Assembly: GCA_002835675.1 (NCBI GenBank)
Contig: PIZR01000002.1
Coordinates: 845,878 to 909,877, forward strand
From: Bacillus sp. BA3
GTDB taxonomy: Bacteria > Bacillota > Bacilli > Bacillales > DSM-1321
Reading direction: 5' to 3'
Length of the DNA: 64,000 bases
This document shows, in pieces, positions 28,186 through 37,607 of this stretch. A program made the position numbers and the translations under genes. Each line of letters starts with the position of its first letter. The stretch's first letter is position 1. Under the pieces are notes generated by a model that was not told the origin of the DNA, searched no databases, and worked only from the letters and a program-made list of their open reading frames with translations.

Positions 28186-29262
28186 TTATACAGTTACCCA
28201 GTTCAAACGTTTAATCTCTTCGTAGAATTCATCAAATTGTTTGAAGTCCATTTGCTGTGCAGAATCCGATAAAGCAACGGAAGGATCTGGATGCACTTCA
28301 GCCATAACACCGTCAGCACCGATTGCAAGAGCCGCCTTAGCCGTAGGAAGCAGAAGATCGCGACGTCCAGTTGAATGCGTTACATCAACCATGACCGGTA
28401 AATGAGTTTCTTGTTTTAAAATCGGTACAGCAGAGATATCAAGTGTATTTCTTGTTGCTTTTTCGTAAGTACGGATACCGCGCTCACAAAGGATGATGTT
28501 GCCATTGCCCTGCGACATGATATATTCCGCTGCATGAATGAACTCTTCAATCGTTGCCGCCAGTCCACGTTTTAAAAGAACTGGTTTATTTACAGCACCT
28601 GCCGCTTTTAGCAAGTCGAAGTTTTGCATGTTGCGCGCCCCGATTTGGATGACATCGATATGATCGATTGCCGCTTCGATATCGTTGGCACTCACGATTT
28701 CACTGATTACAGCCAAGCCGTATTCATCAGCAACACGTTTAAGTATTTGTAATCCTTCCAAACCAAGCCCTTGGAAGTCATATGGAGATGTACGTGGCTT
28801 AAATGCACCGCCGCGCATCAATTTCAAACCTTTAGCTTTAATGACTTCCGCCACCGCAGCTGTCTGTTCATAAGATTCAACGGCACATGGTCCGAAAACG
28901 AAGCTAGGGATCCCGTTACCGACCAATTCACCCTTAATGTCGATGATCGTGTCTTCAGCCTTTTGTTTTCTCGATACAAGAAGCGTTTTCTTCTGATCAT
29001 CTTTTTGTAACTCCAAGCCCAATTTAAAGATTTCTTTGAAAATATGTTTAATCGAACCAAGATCAAGCGGTCCTTGATTATTGGCTTCGATAAGATCCAG
29101 CATTGTTCTTTCACGGACCGGATCGTAACGGTTTACACCTTGTTTTTCTTTAACGCGACCAATTTCCTGTACAAGTTCAGCACGTTGATTAATAAGATGT
29201 AATAACTGAAGGTTCACATCATCCAGTTGATTACGAAGTCCATCAAGCTCTTTGTTGCTCAT
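28186..29262 (-). CDS. aroA: Bifunctional chorismate mutase / DAHP synthase
   Basis: A 358-aa fusion that starts the shikimate pathway. Residues 1-85 form an AroQ-type chorismate mutase ([23 protein letters not shown]), which also serves as feedback sensor. The rest is a KDO8P-type DAHP synthase with [11 protein letters not shown] near residue 126, [12 protein letters not shown] near 155 and [13 protein letters not shown] near 296. This fused form is typical of Bacillus AroA. It has a promoter about 145 bases upstream and a long leader that contains an apparent gene remnant. Confidence 0.96.
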   Translation of the reverse strand: MSNKELDGLRNQLDDVNLQLLHLINQRAELVQEIGRVKEKQGVNRYDPVRERTMLDLIEANNQGPLDLGSIKHIFKEIFKLGLELQKDDQKKTLLVSRKQKAEDTIIDIKGELVGNGIPSFVFGPCAVESYEQTAAVAEVIKAKGLKLMRGGAFKPRTSPYDFQGLGLEGLQILKRVADEYGLAVISEIVSANDIEAAIDHIDVIQIGARNMQNFDLLKAAGAVNKPVLLKRGLAATIEEFIHAAEYIMSQGNGNIILCERGIRTYEKATRNTLDISAVPILKQETHLPVMVDVTHSTGRRDLLLPTAKAALAIGADGVMAEVHPDPSVALSDSAQQMDFKQFDEFYEEIKRLNWVTV

Positions 29263-29284
29263 TACAAATCCATCCCTTCGTTTT

Positions 29285-29390
29285 TTAAAATAGAAATCGG
29301 TTCAGCGGACTCAAACTAAAAAAAATCCCATCCGGATCCTCGAACATCCACCCCGATTGTTTTATCAATGAAAAATTTAGAATATTTCAT
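29285..29390 (-). pseudogene. Possible remnant of a VOC/glyoxalase-type gene in the aroA leader
   Basis: A minus-strand frame ending in TAA at 29287-29285 reads SGWMFEDPDGIFFSLS near its end, which resembles the D-P-D-G segment at the C-terminus of vicinal oxygen chelate (glyoxalase/bleomycin resistance) proteins. Nothing further upstream reads as that domain, and the piece lies inside the aroA 5' leader. It may be a fossil or coincidence. Confidence 0.3.
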
Positions 29391-29404
29391 GTATGATTAA
29401 ATCA

Positions 29405-29433
29405 ATTATAAATGAAGTGTCCATAAATGTCAC
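29405..29433 (-). promoter_or_regulatory. Sigma-A promoter of aroA
   Basis: On the minus strand GTGACA (29433-29428) and TATAAT (29410-29405) are separated by 17 bases; only one base departs from consensus. The predicted leader is about 135 bases long. Confidence 0.8.
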
Positions 29434-29503
29434 TATATTTTTCTTTAATAATTAAACGCTTTTAAGCATTAAAGTTATAAATGCATAAAACTAGGTGCCG
29501 CTC

Positions 29504-29742
29504 ATGCCAGAAAAACGATTACACAGAATATTGAAACACGATCCGTTGTAGGAATTATATTGGAAATAGAACAGGAAAGCTATCATTTAATTGATCATTT
29601 TTCACAAGAGCATAGAAAAGTTTAAATCTTCTGCCACTTGTCCGAAGCCGAGAAATGTTTAAAGAGGTTTTACGGAAAGGCCTTCCTAGAAAAGGTTTCC
29701 CCAGGATTAACATCCTTAGGCCCGCCAATCAATGGAATAATA
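29504..29742 (+). pseudogene. Possible decayed small gene of unknown function
   Basis: This plus-strand stretch reads as protein-like pieces: MPEKRLHRILKHDPL from ATG 29504, then after a one-base shift VGIILEIEQESYHLIDHFSQ. Past an in-frame TAA it continues as IFCHLSEAEKCLKRFYGKAF until the next terminator. One frameshift and one stop would account for the breaks. I do not recognise the family, and part of it could be chance in an otherwise empty 520-base gap. Confidence 0.25.
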
Positions 29743-29779
29743 AAAGGCCGGACCCCTTACCAAAGGGATCCAGCCTTCC
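29741..29779 (-). terminator. Intrinsic terminator after ytxJ
   Basis: On the minus strand GGCTGGATCCCTT pairs with AAGGGGTCCGGCC (one wobble), followed by TTTTATTATT. It lies just beyond the ytxJ stop. Confidence 0.85.
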
Positions 29780-29781
29780 AT

Positions 29782-30108
29782 TCATTCTGTAATGGCCTTG
29801 CTCAATGAATCATATGTAATCCGCCAATGAGATTCATTCCAGACAGGTTTTCCACTTTTAAAAAGGATGGCCTGAGGTGATTGATGTTTGACCTCAAAGG
29901 TTTCTGCTACATAATTGGATAGTGGACGAGCTTCCTGGACGGCCAAATAGGCCGTTTTAAGTTGTTCGTTCCCTAAGATGTACCTCTCATATTGTTCAAA
30001 TGCTTCAGCGCTGACAGGGCATGTTACGCTATGCTTGAAAAGCAGGAATGTATCCTCTTTTAGAAGCTCATTGAATTGTTCTTCTGTTTCGATTTTGCTC
30101 ATGACCAT
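29782..30108 (-). CDS. ytxJ: Bacillithiol system redox-active protein YtxJ (monothiol bacilliredoxin BrxC type)
   Basis: A 108-aa thioredoxin-fold protein with the single redox cysteine in FKHSVTCPVSAEAF near residue 30 and the cis-proline region HQSPQAILF near residue 80. YtxJ/BrxC proteins remove bacillithiol from protein thiols after oxidative stress. The start is ATG 30108 behind AAAGGAGA; an open frame runs 22 codons further but lacks a site. It is the last gene of the ytxGHJ group, a general-stress operon in B. subtilis. Confidence 0.85.
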   Translation of the reverse strand: MVMSKIETEEQFNELLKEDTFLLFKHSVTCPVSAEAFEQYERYILGNEQLKTAYLAVQEARPLSNYVAETFEVKHQSPQAILFKSGKPVWNESHWRITYDSLSKAITE

Positions 30109-30237
30109 ATAGCAGTCTCCTTTCCTTGTCATATAAATTTTACCATCAAAAAGGCGATGAAGCCATCGAAGCACTTCACCGCCTTATTCTTCGTCCCTTT
30201 ATGCCTCTTCATCCCCATTAAAGGAATTCAAGGAATA

Positions 30238-30810
30238 TTATTTCATTAGATTATTCTCTGTTTCATCAAATGCCTTTTTCGCTTCATCAAGTTTTAATTT
30301 TGCCGCATTCTTGTTTCCGCTTGTAGGATCTGCTGAATTATTTTCCGAATCATTGCCGTTAGCAAAGTTCGTTTCGACGGATACGATAGGAGCATCGGTA
30401 GTTCCGGTTACATCAATATCCTTATTGCTTGAATTCGTTGTATCATCAGCAGCGTCGCCGTTTTCTTTTCCTGTTTTCAGGCTCTTCACTTTGTTGACGA
30501 TATTCGAAGATTTATTGGAAACGATTTCCGTGACGGAGCTTGTTTTTTCTTTTGCAGTATCAGCAAGGACTGTACCTTTTTCCATTGCCGTTTGTCTTAA
30601 TCTTTCTGTTTTCTCGGAAATGTTTCTAGCTTGTTCATTGAAGTCATTCCTTAATTCCTTGCCTGTTTTCGGAGCCATGAACAATGCTGTAGCCGCTCCG
30701 ATCATCCCGCCGATCAAGGCGCCAATCATAAAGTCCTTCGAATTGATCGAGTCGCGTTCGTCCTCATAAGATTTCTGATAGTCCTTTGCCGCAAATTCTT
30801 TTTGAGTCAT
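30238..30810 (-). CDS. ytxH: YtxH domain general stress protein
   Basis: A 190-aa protein with one hydrophobic glycine-rich helix near residues 26-46 (DFMIGALIGGMIGAATALFM), then APKTGKELRND, the hallmark of the YtxH domain. The rest is charged, helical and, after about residue 90, low complexity in N, S, D and K. Function is unknown, although homologues are induced by general stress. The start is ATG 30810 after AAAGGGGAA; a TTG six codons earlier is less likely. Confidence 0.85.
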   Translation of the reverse strand: MTQKEFAAKDYQKSYEDERDSINSKDFMIGALIGGMIGAATALFMAPKTGKELRNDFNEQARNISEKTERLRQTAMEKGTVLADTAKEKTSSVTEIVSNKSSNIVNKVKSLKTGKENGDAADDTTNSSNKDIDVTGTTDAPIVSVETNFANGNDSENNSADPTSGNKNAAKLKLDEAKKAFDETENNLMK

Positions 30811-30858
30811 AATACATTCCCCTTTCAATTTTCAGTTCATTTTTTATTTAACTAGATT

Positions 30859-31368
30859 TTAGGATCTAGAACGTAAAAACCTTTTTTTAGGCAGGTTATC
30901 TGTTTCAAGCGCTTCCCTTTCTAACTCCGCCCTTTCGGTTGGAGTCGGGGCAGCCTGTTTGCTTCTGGCCTTCCACTTGTCTCTGATCTCCATGGCAACA
31001 TTACTCCATTGTACAATTTGTGAGATTCGGTCTTGATTATTATCAATCTCAGCCTGCACTTTATGGGAAACCTTTTGGATGGAAGAATTGAAGCTGGAGA
31101 TGGATGTGCCTACATCCTTCACCGCATCCACCACCGTGTTCAGGTTTTCTGACTTGTGCTGCAAATCTTCAGCCAACGTATTCGTTTTATGTAATAACTG
31201 AGTAGTTTCGAGCGTTATGCCCTGCATTTGGCTCTCTAGTCCTGTCAGCGTCCGGGCCACACTGTCCAGGGTAGTTTGAAGTGATGTCAGTACCTTTGTT
31301 AGGAAAATAACGAGTACCAAAAAAGCTATCGCTGCAACAGCAGCACTTACGTATAAAATAATCTCCAT
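30859..31368 (-). CDS. ytxG: DUF948 protein YtxG (general stress)
   Basis: A 169-aa protein with one N-terminal membrane helix (residues 3-25) and a long amphipathic coiled-coil region (LTSLQTTLDSVARTLTGLES onward). This is the DUF948 pattern of YtxG. The C-terminal 30 residues are basic. It is first in the ytxG-ytxH-ytxJ unit with GGAGGTG before its ATG. In B. subtilis the operon is under SigB/SigH control; I could not fix such a promoter here. Confidence 0.87.
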   Translation of the reverse strand: MEIILYVSAAVAAIAFLVLVIFLTKVLTSLQTTLDSVARTLTGLESQMQGITLETTQLLHKTNTLAEDLQHKSENLNTVVDAVKDVGTSISSFNSSIQKVSHKVQAEIDNNQDRISQIVQWSNVAMEIRDKWKARSKQAAPTPTERAELEREALETDNLPKKRFLRSRS

Positions 31369-31596
31369 TGGAACACCTCCGAAAAAAATCGACTTATTTA
31401 ATAGCTGTTAGATATTAATTACCCCTTCCCTAATATTATAAACGTATTTATTTTTTCAATATACCCTATCAAACCCTAATCTGGAAATATTGTTGTCTGC
31501 ATCCAGTTCCTCCGTAAGTTCATGGGTCACACTTATGGCAGGAAATCGGGTATGATAGAAAAGATAAGTCGAATTTAAACAATGGAGGTATTTTTT

Positions 31597-32709
31597 ATGA
31601 AAGATCCCAGAATTGAAACATTGGCCAAAAACTTAATCAATTATTCCGTGAAGCTTCAAAAAGGTGAAAAAATCTTGATCGAAAACTTTGGTTTGCAGCG
31701 TGAGCTTGTTAACGCACTTGTGAATGAAGCCTATGCAGCAGGTGGTTACCCATTCGTCCTTTTAAAGGATCACCAAGTGGATCGTGCCTTGCTGATGGGT
31801 GCCAAAGAAGAACAGTACAAGATGATGGGTGAGTTTGAAGCAAACGTAATGAACCAGATGGATGCCTATATCGGGCTTCGTGCCGGGGATAATATCAATG
31901 AACATTCCGATGTCCCTTCAGAGAAGATGGCGATTCATGGACAGACAGTCGGTAAAGTACATAGAAATATCCGCGTGCCAAAAACAAAATGGGTCGTGCT
32001 TCGCTACCCGACAAATTCCATGGCCCAATTAGCCAAAATGAGCACAGAAGCATTCGAAGACTTTTATTTCGAAGTCTGCAACCTCGACTATGGCAAAATG
32101 AGCGCAGCGATGGACAACCTTGTTGAATTGATGGATAAAACGGATAAGGTCCGCTTAACTGGGCCCGGTACGGACCTAACTTTCTCCATCAAAGACATTA
32201 AAGCCACCAAATGTGCGGGTGAGCTGAACATTCCTGACGGTGAAGTATATACGGCTCCGGTTAAAGATTCCATCAATGGAGTTATTTCGTATAATACTCC
32301 GTCCCCTTATCAGGGTTTTACTTTTGAAAACGTGAAGTTAACATTCAAGGATGGAAAAATCGTTGAAGCGGTTGCGAATGATACGGAACGCATCAACAAA
32401 ATTTTTGATACTGATGAAGGCGCACGATATGTCGGTGAATTTGCAATTGGTGTAAATCCTTATATTCTACACCCGATGCAAGATATCCTCTTTGATGAAA
32501 AAATTGATGGAAGTTTTCATTTCACTCCCGGACAATGCTATGATGATGCCTTTAACGGAAACCATTCAGACATTCACTGGGACCTGGTCAATATCCAGCG
32601 GCCTGAATATGGCGGAGGGGAAATCCATTTTGATGACGTCTTGATACGTAAGGACGGACGCTTCGTTTTACCGGAACTGGAAAATTTAAATCCAGAAAAT
32701 TTAAAATAA
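31597..32709 (+). CDS. Aminopeptidase, M29 family (AmpS/PepS type)
   Basis: A 370-aa metallopeptidase that removes N-terminal residues from peptides. The M29 pattern is seen in GEKILIENFG near the N-terminus, the CAGELNIPDGEVYTAP block with metal-binding acids, and HSDIHWDLV with GGGEIHFDDVLIRKDG near the C-terminus. The start is ATG 31597 seven bases after GGAGG; an ATG five codons earlier overlaps that site. It is convergent with murC and shares a bidirectional terminator with it. Confidence 0.9.
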   Translation: MKDPRIETLAKNLINYSVKLQKGEKILIENFGLQRELVNALVNEAYAAGGYPFVLLKDHQVDRALLMGAKEEQYKMMGEFEANVMNQMDAYIGLRAGDNINEHSDVPSEKMAIHGQTVGKVHRNIRVPKTKWVVLRYPTNSMAQLAKMSTEAFEDFYFEVCNLDYGKMSAAMDNLVELMDKTDKVRLTGPGTDLTFSIKDIKATKCAGELNIPDGEVYTAPVKDSINGVISYNTPSPYQGFTFENVKLTFKDGKIVEAVANDTERINKIFDTDEGARYVGEFAIGVNPYILHPMQDILFDEKIDGSFHFTPGQCYDDAFNGNHSDIHWDLVNIQRPEYGGGEIHFDDVLIRKDGRFVLPELENLNPENLK

Positions 32710-32717
32710 CGTAAAAT

Positions 32718-32760
32718 AAAAAAAACGACCGACCCGCTCTAACGGGACGATCGTTTTTTT
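32718..32760. terminator. Bidirectional terminator between aminopeptidase and murC
   Basis: AAACGA and TCGTTT ends enclose a second stem CCCG/CGGG, with an A run on the left and a T run on the right, between convergent genes. Confidence 0.85.
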
Positions 32761-34063
32761 ATTTTACCTGCAGTGAATGCTCATAGGCTGCTTGGAACTT
32801 TTGAATGTCCCCTGCACCCATGAATAAAACGACACTGTTTTCATGATTTTGCAATATTGATGTTGTGTTCTCCGTAATCAGCTCGGCTCCGGGAATCTTA
32901 TCTTGAAGGTCTTCAATCGATAACTTCCCTTGATGTTCACGAGCAGATCCAAAAATTTCACATAAGTATACTTTGTCGGCCAAATTCAAGCTGTCGGCGA
33001 ATTCATCAAGGAAAGCCTGAGTTCTCGAGAAAGTATGCGGCTGGAATACCGCAACAACTTCACGCTCTGGATATTTCTGACGCGCCGAGTCGACAGTTGC
33101 AGAGATCTCGGTCGGATGATGTGCATAATCATCAATGATAATCTGACTTCCGATTTCTTTTTCTGAGAACCGGCGTTTAACTCCGCCAAAAGTCCGCAAT
33201 TGGGCTTTCACAGCTTCCGTATCCAAGTTTTCATATTTACAAAGTGCAATGACACCAAGTGCATTCAACACATTATGCTTTCCAAAAGTAGGAATAGTGA
33301 ATGTATCATAGTAATTGTTCCTTACATGCACATCAAAAGTCGTGCCATCCGGAGTGACGGAAACATTTTTCGCTTGAAAATCATTTCCTTCTGCAAATCC
33401 GTAAAAAATAACCGGTACTTTCGCCTGAATATGTGGTAAATGTTCATCATCCCCGCACGCAATGATGCCTTTGTTGACTTGAAGGGCCATCGTTTGGAAA
33501 GCCTCGAACACGTCTTCGACATTGGCATAATAATCAGGATGATCAAAATCGATATTCGTCATGATTGCATAATCCGGATAATAGGAAAGGAAATGACGGC
33601 GATATTCACATGCTTCGAATACGAAGTAATCAGAATTCACGATTCCTTTACCCGTTCCATCCCCAATCAAGAAGGATGTCGGTTTAGCGCCCCCCATCAC
33701 ATGGGCAAGTAAGCCGGTCGTCGATGTTTTACCATGCGCTCCCGTAACCGCCACGCTGATGAAGTTTTTCATGAAATCACCTAGGAAACGGTGATAACGG
33801 ATGATCGGCAAATCAAGTTCTTTTGCCTTCACGATTTCCGGATGACTATCCGGAAACGCATTTCCTGCAATGATGGTCATTCCAGGTTGAATATTTTCCT
33901 CGTTGAAAGGAAGGATTTTAATCCCGGCTTTTTCTAATGCCAATTGTGTAAAAAATTCTTTTTCGTAATCGGAACCCTGCACTTCAATATTCATATCATG
34001 CAGTATTTGTGCAAGAGCACTCATACCCGACCCTTTAATTCCCACAAAATGGTAAGCAGTCAT
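32759..34063 (-). CDS. murC: UDP-N-acetylmuramate--L-alanine ligase
   Basis: A 434-aa Mur ligase adding L-alanine to UDP-MurNAc in peptidoglycan synthesis. It opens with [20 protein letters not shown], the UDP-binding loop. The ATP loop is [13 protein letters not shown] near residue 106, and DYAHHPTEI and FQPHTFSRT lie in the C-terminal half. The start is ATG 34063 after GTGGAGG, giving the usual length; the open frame extends 23 codons more without support. As in B. subtilis it neighbours sftA rather than the main mur cluster. Confidence 0.96.
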   Translation of the reverse strand: MTAYHFVGIKGSGMSALAQILHDMNIEVQGSDYEKEFFTQLALEKAGIKILPFNEENIQPGMTIIAGNAFPDSHPEIVKAKELDLPIIRYHRFLGDFMKNFISVAVTGAHGKTSTTGLLAHVMGGAKPTSFLIGDGTGKGIVNSDYFVFEACEYRRHFLSYYPDYAIMTNIDFDHPDYYANVEDVFEAFQTMALQVNKGIIACGDDEHLPHIQAKVPVIFYGFAEGNDFQAKNVSVTPDGTTFDVHVRNNYYDTFTIPTFGKHNVLNALGVIALCKYENLDTEAVKAQLRTFGGVKRRFSEKEIGSQIIIDDYAHHPTEISATVDSARQKYPEREVVAVFQPHTFSRTQAFLDEFADSLNLADKVYLCEIFGSAREHQGKLSIEDLQDKIPGAELITENTTSILQNHENSVVLFMGAGDIQKFQAAYEHSLQVK

Positions 34064-34348
34064 AAAGCGAACCTCCACCAATCGTCTACCTGTATGACAG
34101 TATATGACGTCATCTTTTATTTGTTTTTTCATTACGAGACTTGTTAGTAACGCAATTTCTTCATAGGTTTTTCAAGCTTATATTTTCAATCATTCATCAA
34201 CAAAAAACTATTATATCACTTTTTTATTCATTCATCCATGTCAGGCAGATGCCAATTTATCAAATCATTGGCTTTTCCCTTAATTAAAGTGATAAAAAAG
34301 GGTTTTCACCCCTTCACATTATATACAATTTCCTTTTATTAGGTTCTC

Positions 34349-37198
34349 TTAATTAACATGTAAAAATTCCAGTTCTTCTTCCGTAATCAATACATCCCTG
34401 GGCCTTGAACCCCTGGATTCGGAAACTACTCCATGTTGCTCCATCATTTCAATTAGGCGCGATGCACGGTTATAACCGACACGGAAGCGCCTTTGGACAC
34501 TAGAAGCAGATGCAGCCTGCTGGCTCACGACAAATTCACAGGCCTCGAAAAACAGTTCATCCGCTTCTTCCGTGACTTGGGCCCTGTTCAGCAAGTCTTC
34601 CTGCTCGAACAGGTATTTTGGCTGCTGCTCCAGTTTAACATGGTTAACGACCTGGTCGATTTCTTCATCACTAACAAAAGTCCCTTGCAGGCGCACCGTT
34701 TTTGAAGAGCCGTTTTCAGCGAATAACATATCTCCTCTTCCCAATAATTTTTCTGCACCGCCGCTATCGATGATCGTACGGGAGTCGACTTGTGAAGAAA
34801 CCGAAAAAGCGATCCTTGTCGGGATATTTGCCTTGATCAATCCAGTTATGACATCGACTGAAGGTCTTTGAGTGGCTACAATCAAATGGATGCCGCAGGC
34901 ACGGGCCTTTTGGGCAATCCGGCAAATTGCTTCCTCTACATCAGCCGGGGACATCATCATTAGATCCGCAAGCTCATCGATGATCACCAGGATATAAGGC
35001 AGCTTGCTTGAATATTGACCGGCTTTTTCCGCTTGGTCATTAAAGCGGGTGATATCACGGACACCGGCATGTACAAACAATTCATAACGCCGTTCCATCT
35101 CCTCTACAGCCCACTTCAACGCAGCCGTAGCGGCTTTTACATCGGTTATGACTGGACTGACCAAATGCGGGATCCGGTTATATGGGGCGAGCTCAACCAT
35201 TTTCGGATCGATCAACAGCAATTTCAACTCCTGCGGTGTCGCTTTATAAAGCAAGCTTACCAGCATGGTGTTGATACAGACACTTTTCCCCGACCCCGTT
35301 TGCCCGGCTATCAATCCATGCGGCATCTTTCTCAAATCGGTGATGATTGGCTGACCGGATATATCGAGCCCTAAGGCCACAGCAAGCGGTGATTCATGCT
35401 CTTGAAACTCAGTACTTTCCAAAACCTCCCGCAAAAATACCGGTTTGCTTTTCCTGTTCGGAATCTCGATGCCAATTGTATGTTTACCCGGAATAGGCGC
35501 TTCCATCCGCATATCTTGAGCAGCAAGGCTTAGTTTGATGTCATCCATCAGGTTCGTCACTTTATTCACCTTCACTCCCGGTTCCGGATGCACTTCGAAA
35601 CGGGTTACTGCCGGTCCTTGAGTGACATTGACGACCTTTGCACGGACATTGAAATTTTTCAATGTCTCATCAAGTAATAAAGTCTGTTCCTCGAGCCACA
35701 CATCATCATGCACAGCATAAGTGGGAGGTGTCAGCAATTCGATATTAGGAAACACATAGTATGGATTTTCATTTTCATCCGCTTCGACGGAGCCAAAAAC
35801 TGCCGGGATTTCGCCCTTACTGCCTTCTGCCGCTGCCTCTGTATATACTGCTTCTTGATACCCGTGTCCAGAAATCGGGGATTCCTGTTCCAAGAGCGGC
35901 TTAGGGTTGGAACCGATGTTGGATTCGACTGTATTTTCAGGCACAGCAGCGACGTTTTCGGAACCAACCTTAGCGTCCGAAAAGGTAAGTGATATGGCCG
36001 GAGTCTGCTCTTTCGGAATAACTCTGCCTTCCTCCTGTTTCCGTTCAGGAATGGCGGTTGGTTTCGCTTGTCCTGCCTCTGTTTGGGCAGAATCATCCAT
36101 TGGCCGCTTATCAGGTGATACTACTGCCCTTTCCGAATTAAGGCTTTTTTTTTCCGGCATCATTTTATTCATGAAGTCATTTTTTTTCCGATCTTGCTTA
36201 AGCATCATCACATTAAATGGGATATGTTTTTTCGGACGTTTGTGCTGCACTTCATGTATTGCCTCAGATGGGTCTTCAGGCATTGTCCCTTGACTAACGG
36301 ATGGTTGATTTGATTGTACAGCAATCTCCCCAGGAACCGATATCGCTTCAGGCGGTGTGTCGTCCGTCTGTTCCATGATGGATACAGCGACTTCGCGTCC
36401 AAATTCTACTTCGTCCTGTTCAATAGCCTCTTTTTCCACCGCAGGCTCAATTATGTTGGGCTCGATTACTGCTTGTTCTGGCAGTGTCTCAATGGAATTC
36501 CTGCGAAAGAAAGCGGGTATCTCTGAATCTTCCAGTTTTTCTTCCGCTTGTTCCGGTATAAGAACGGATGGTTCTGTCGTCAATTCCTCATGTGACACTT
36601 CTTTTGGAATTTCAGGAATCGATGCTGGAATCCCGATATCGGGTTCTTCCTTTTTTAGGACGGGCATTTTGCTTTCTAATTCATATTCGACAATTTCTTC
36701 AGAAACGACTGTTTTTTTTTCCGGACGACGGAACCCATAAATGGGTGAAGGGATTTCCGTCGGACGGAATGGAGTATTTGAAGGGACTATTTTTGAGACT
36801 TCCTCCCGTTCGAAGTTTCTCCGTTTTGGTTCAGGATCCCTCACAGGCCTTCTTGTTTCTTTGGCCGCGCTCCCCTTTTTGGGTTCATGATCTTCCCTGT
36901 TTCTTTCCCTAGGCTTTCTTTTGCTCTGTTCACGATCTGGAATGAGCGGAAACTTGAACTGCCCTTTTGGATATTGAAACAGGATTTTCGTATCAGGGTC
37001 TGGCGTCTGCGACATTTTTTCCACTTTTTGATTGTAAACCTTTATTTCTTCTTCCTTTGACTTCGCAAGCTTTGAAAAATCCATTTTCCTTAATGTCTCT
37101 TCATCAAGCGGTTCATCTATAATAATCTCTTCAATTTCAATAATTTCCTCTGCTTGGAACCATTTTTTCATCTTATTTAGCCATTTCAAAACTATCAC
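34349..37198 (-). CDS. sftA: DNA translocase SftA (FtsK/SpoIIIE family, soluble)
   Basis: A 949-aa motor that moves chromosome ends away from the closing septum. It lacks the four membrane helices of SpoIIIE, as expected for SftA. Residues about 60-480 are a low-complexity, P/E/S-rich linker. The motor has Walker A AGQTGSGKSVCINTML near residue 640 and Walker B ILVIIDELADLMM, with GRGDMLF and IVATQRPSVDVITG in between. A gamma winged-helix domain (SSVQRRFRVGYNRASRLIEM) ends the protein. The chosen start is a GTG with a weak site, and a TTG three codons on is possible, so the N-terminus is uncertain. Confidence 0.93.
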   Translation of the reverse strand: MIVLKWLNKMKKWFQAEEIIEIEEIIIDEPLDEETLRKMDFSKLAKSKEEEIKVYNQKVEKMSQTPDPDTKILFQYPKGQFKFPLIPDREQSKRKPRERNREDHEPKKGSAAKETRRPVRDPEPKRRNFEREEVSKIVPSNTPFRPTEIPSPIYGFRRPEKKTVVSEEIVEYELESKMPVLKKEEPDIGIPASIPEIPKEVSHEELTTEPSVLIPEQAEEKLEDSEIPAFFRRNSIETLPEQAVIEPNIIEPAVEKEAIEQDEVEFGREVAVSIMEQTDDTPPEAISVPGEIAVQSNQPSVSQGTMPEDPSEAIHEVQHKRPKKHIPFNVMMLKQDRKKNDFMNKMMPEKKSLNSERAVVSPDKRPMDDSAQTEAGQAKPTAIPERKQEEGRVIPKEQTPAISLTFSDAKVGSENVAAVPENTVESNIGSNPKPLLEQESPISGHGYQEAVYTEAAAEGSKGEIPAVFGSVEADENENPYYVFPNIELLTPPTYAVHDDVWLEEQTLLLDETLKNFNVRAKVVNVTQGPAVTRFEVHPEPGVKVNKVTNLMDDIKLSLAAQDMRMEAPIPGKHTIGIEIPNRKSKPVFLREVLESTEFQEHESPLAVALGLDISGQPIITDLRKMPHGLIAGQTGSGKSVCINTMLVSLLYKATPQELKLLLIDPKMVELAPYNRIPHLVSPVITDVKAATAALKWAVEEMERRYELFVHAGVRDITRFNDQAEKAGQYSSKLPYILVIIDELADLMMMSPADVEEAICRIAQKARACGIHLIVATQRPSVDVITGLIKANIPTRIAFSVSSQVDSRTIIDSGGAEKLLGRGDMLFAENGSSKTVRLQGTFVSDEEIDQVVNHVKLEQQPKYLFEQEDLLNRAQVTEEADELFFEACEFVVSQQAASASSVQRRFRVGYNRASRLIEMMEQHGVVSESRGSRPRDVLITEEELEFLHVN

Positions 37199-37410
37199 TC
37201 TTTCTACATCTGTAGTTATGTAACTAATTCTACCAGTTATTTTAAAAATATCGAGAAAATTTAAGCTAAATTGGGATTAGTATCTATTTTTTTATCGCAC
37301 TCTTACTAACTTAACGTATTTCGCAGAACTCCTACCCTATTAAACCCCTTCTGGTATGAGTTTAAACCTGCACTTCGTGAAATAACATTAGCCCTTAGTC
37401 TACTATTTAA

Positions 37411-37566
37411 ATAAAACACCGCTGTTAAATCGCGTTTACAAAGAGATTAAGTTTTCATGCGGCGCAAGAAGCAGACTGGTCAATTCATTGAAGCATCCTT
37501 CACGAAACCTCCGGTGGCATCCTGAAACCCATAAAACACCGTTCGTTAATACCGAACGGTGTTTTG
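37411..37566 (-). repeat. Terminator of the M20 gene with its half repeated 120 bp away
   Basis: A strong hairpin at 37532-37566 (AAAACACCGTTCG with CGAACGGTGTTTT) terminates the M20 amidohydrolase gene on the minus strand. ATAAAACACCG occurs there (37531-37541) and again exactly 120 bases away (37411-37421). The 109 bases between do not carry the GC-rich core of the other repeats, but the terminator-half duplication is the same. The rest of the 409-base gap up to sftA is AT-rich and shows nothing further. Confidence 0.6.
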
Positions 37567-37607
37567 TGGGTTTCTGCACTTTTTTGCAAACAAATATACC
37601 AATGGAA

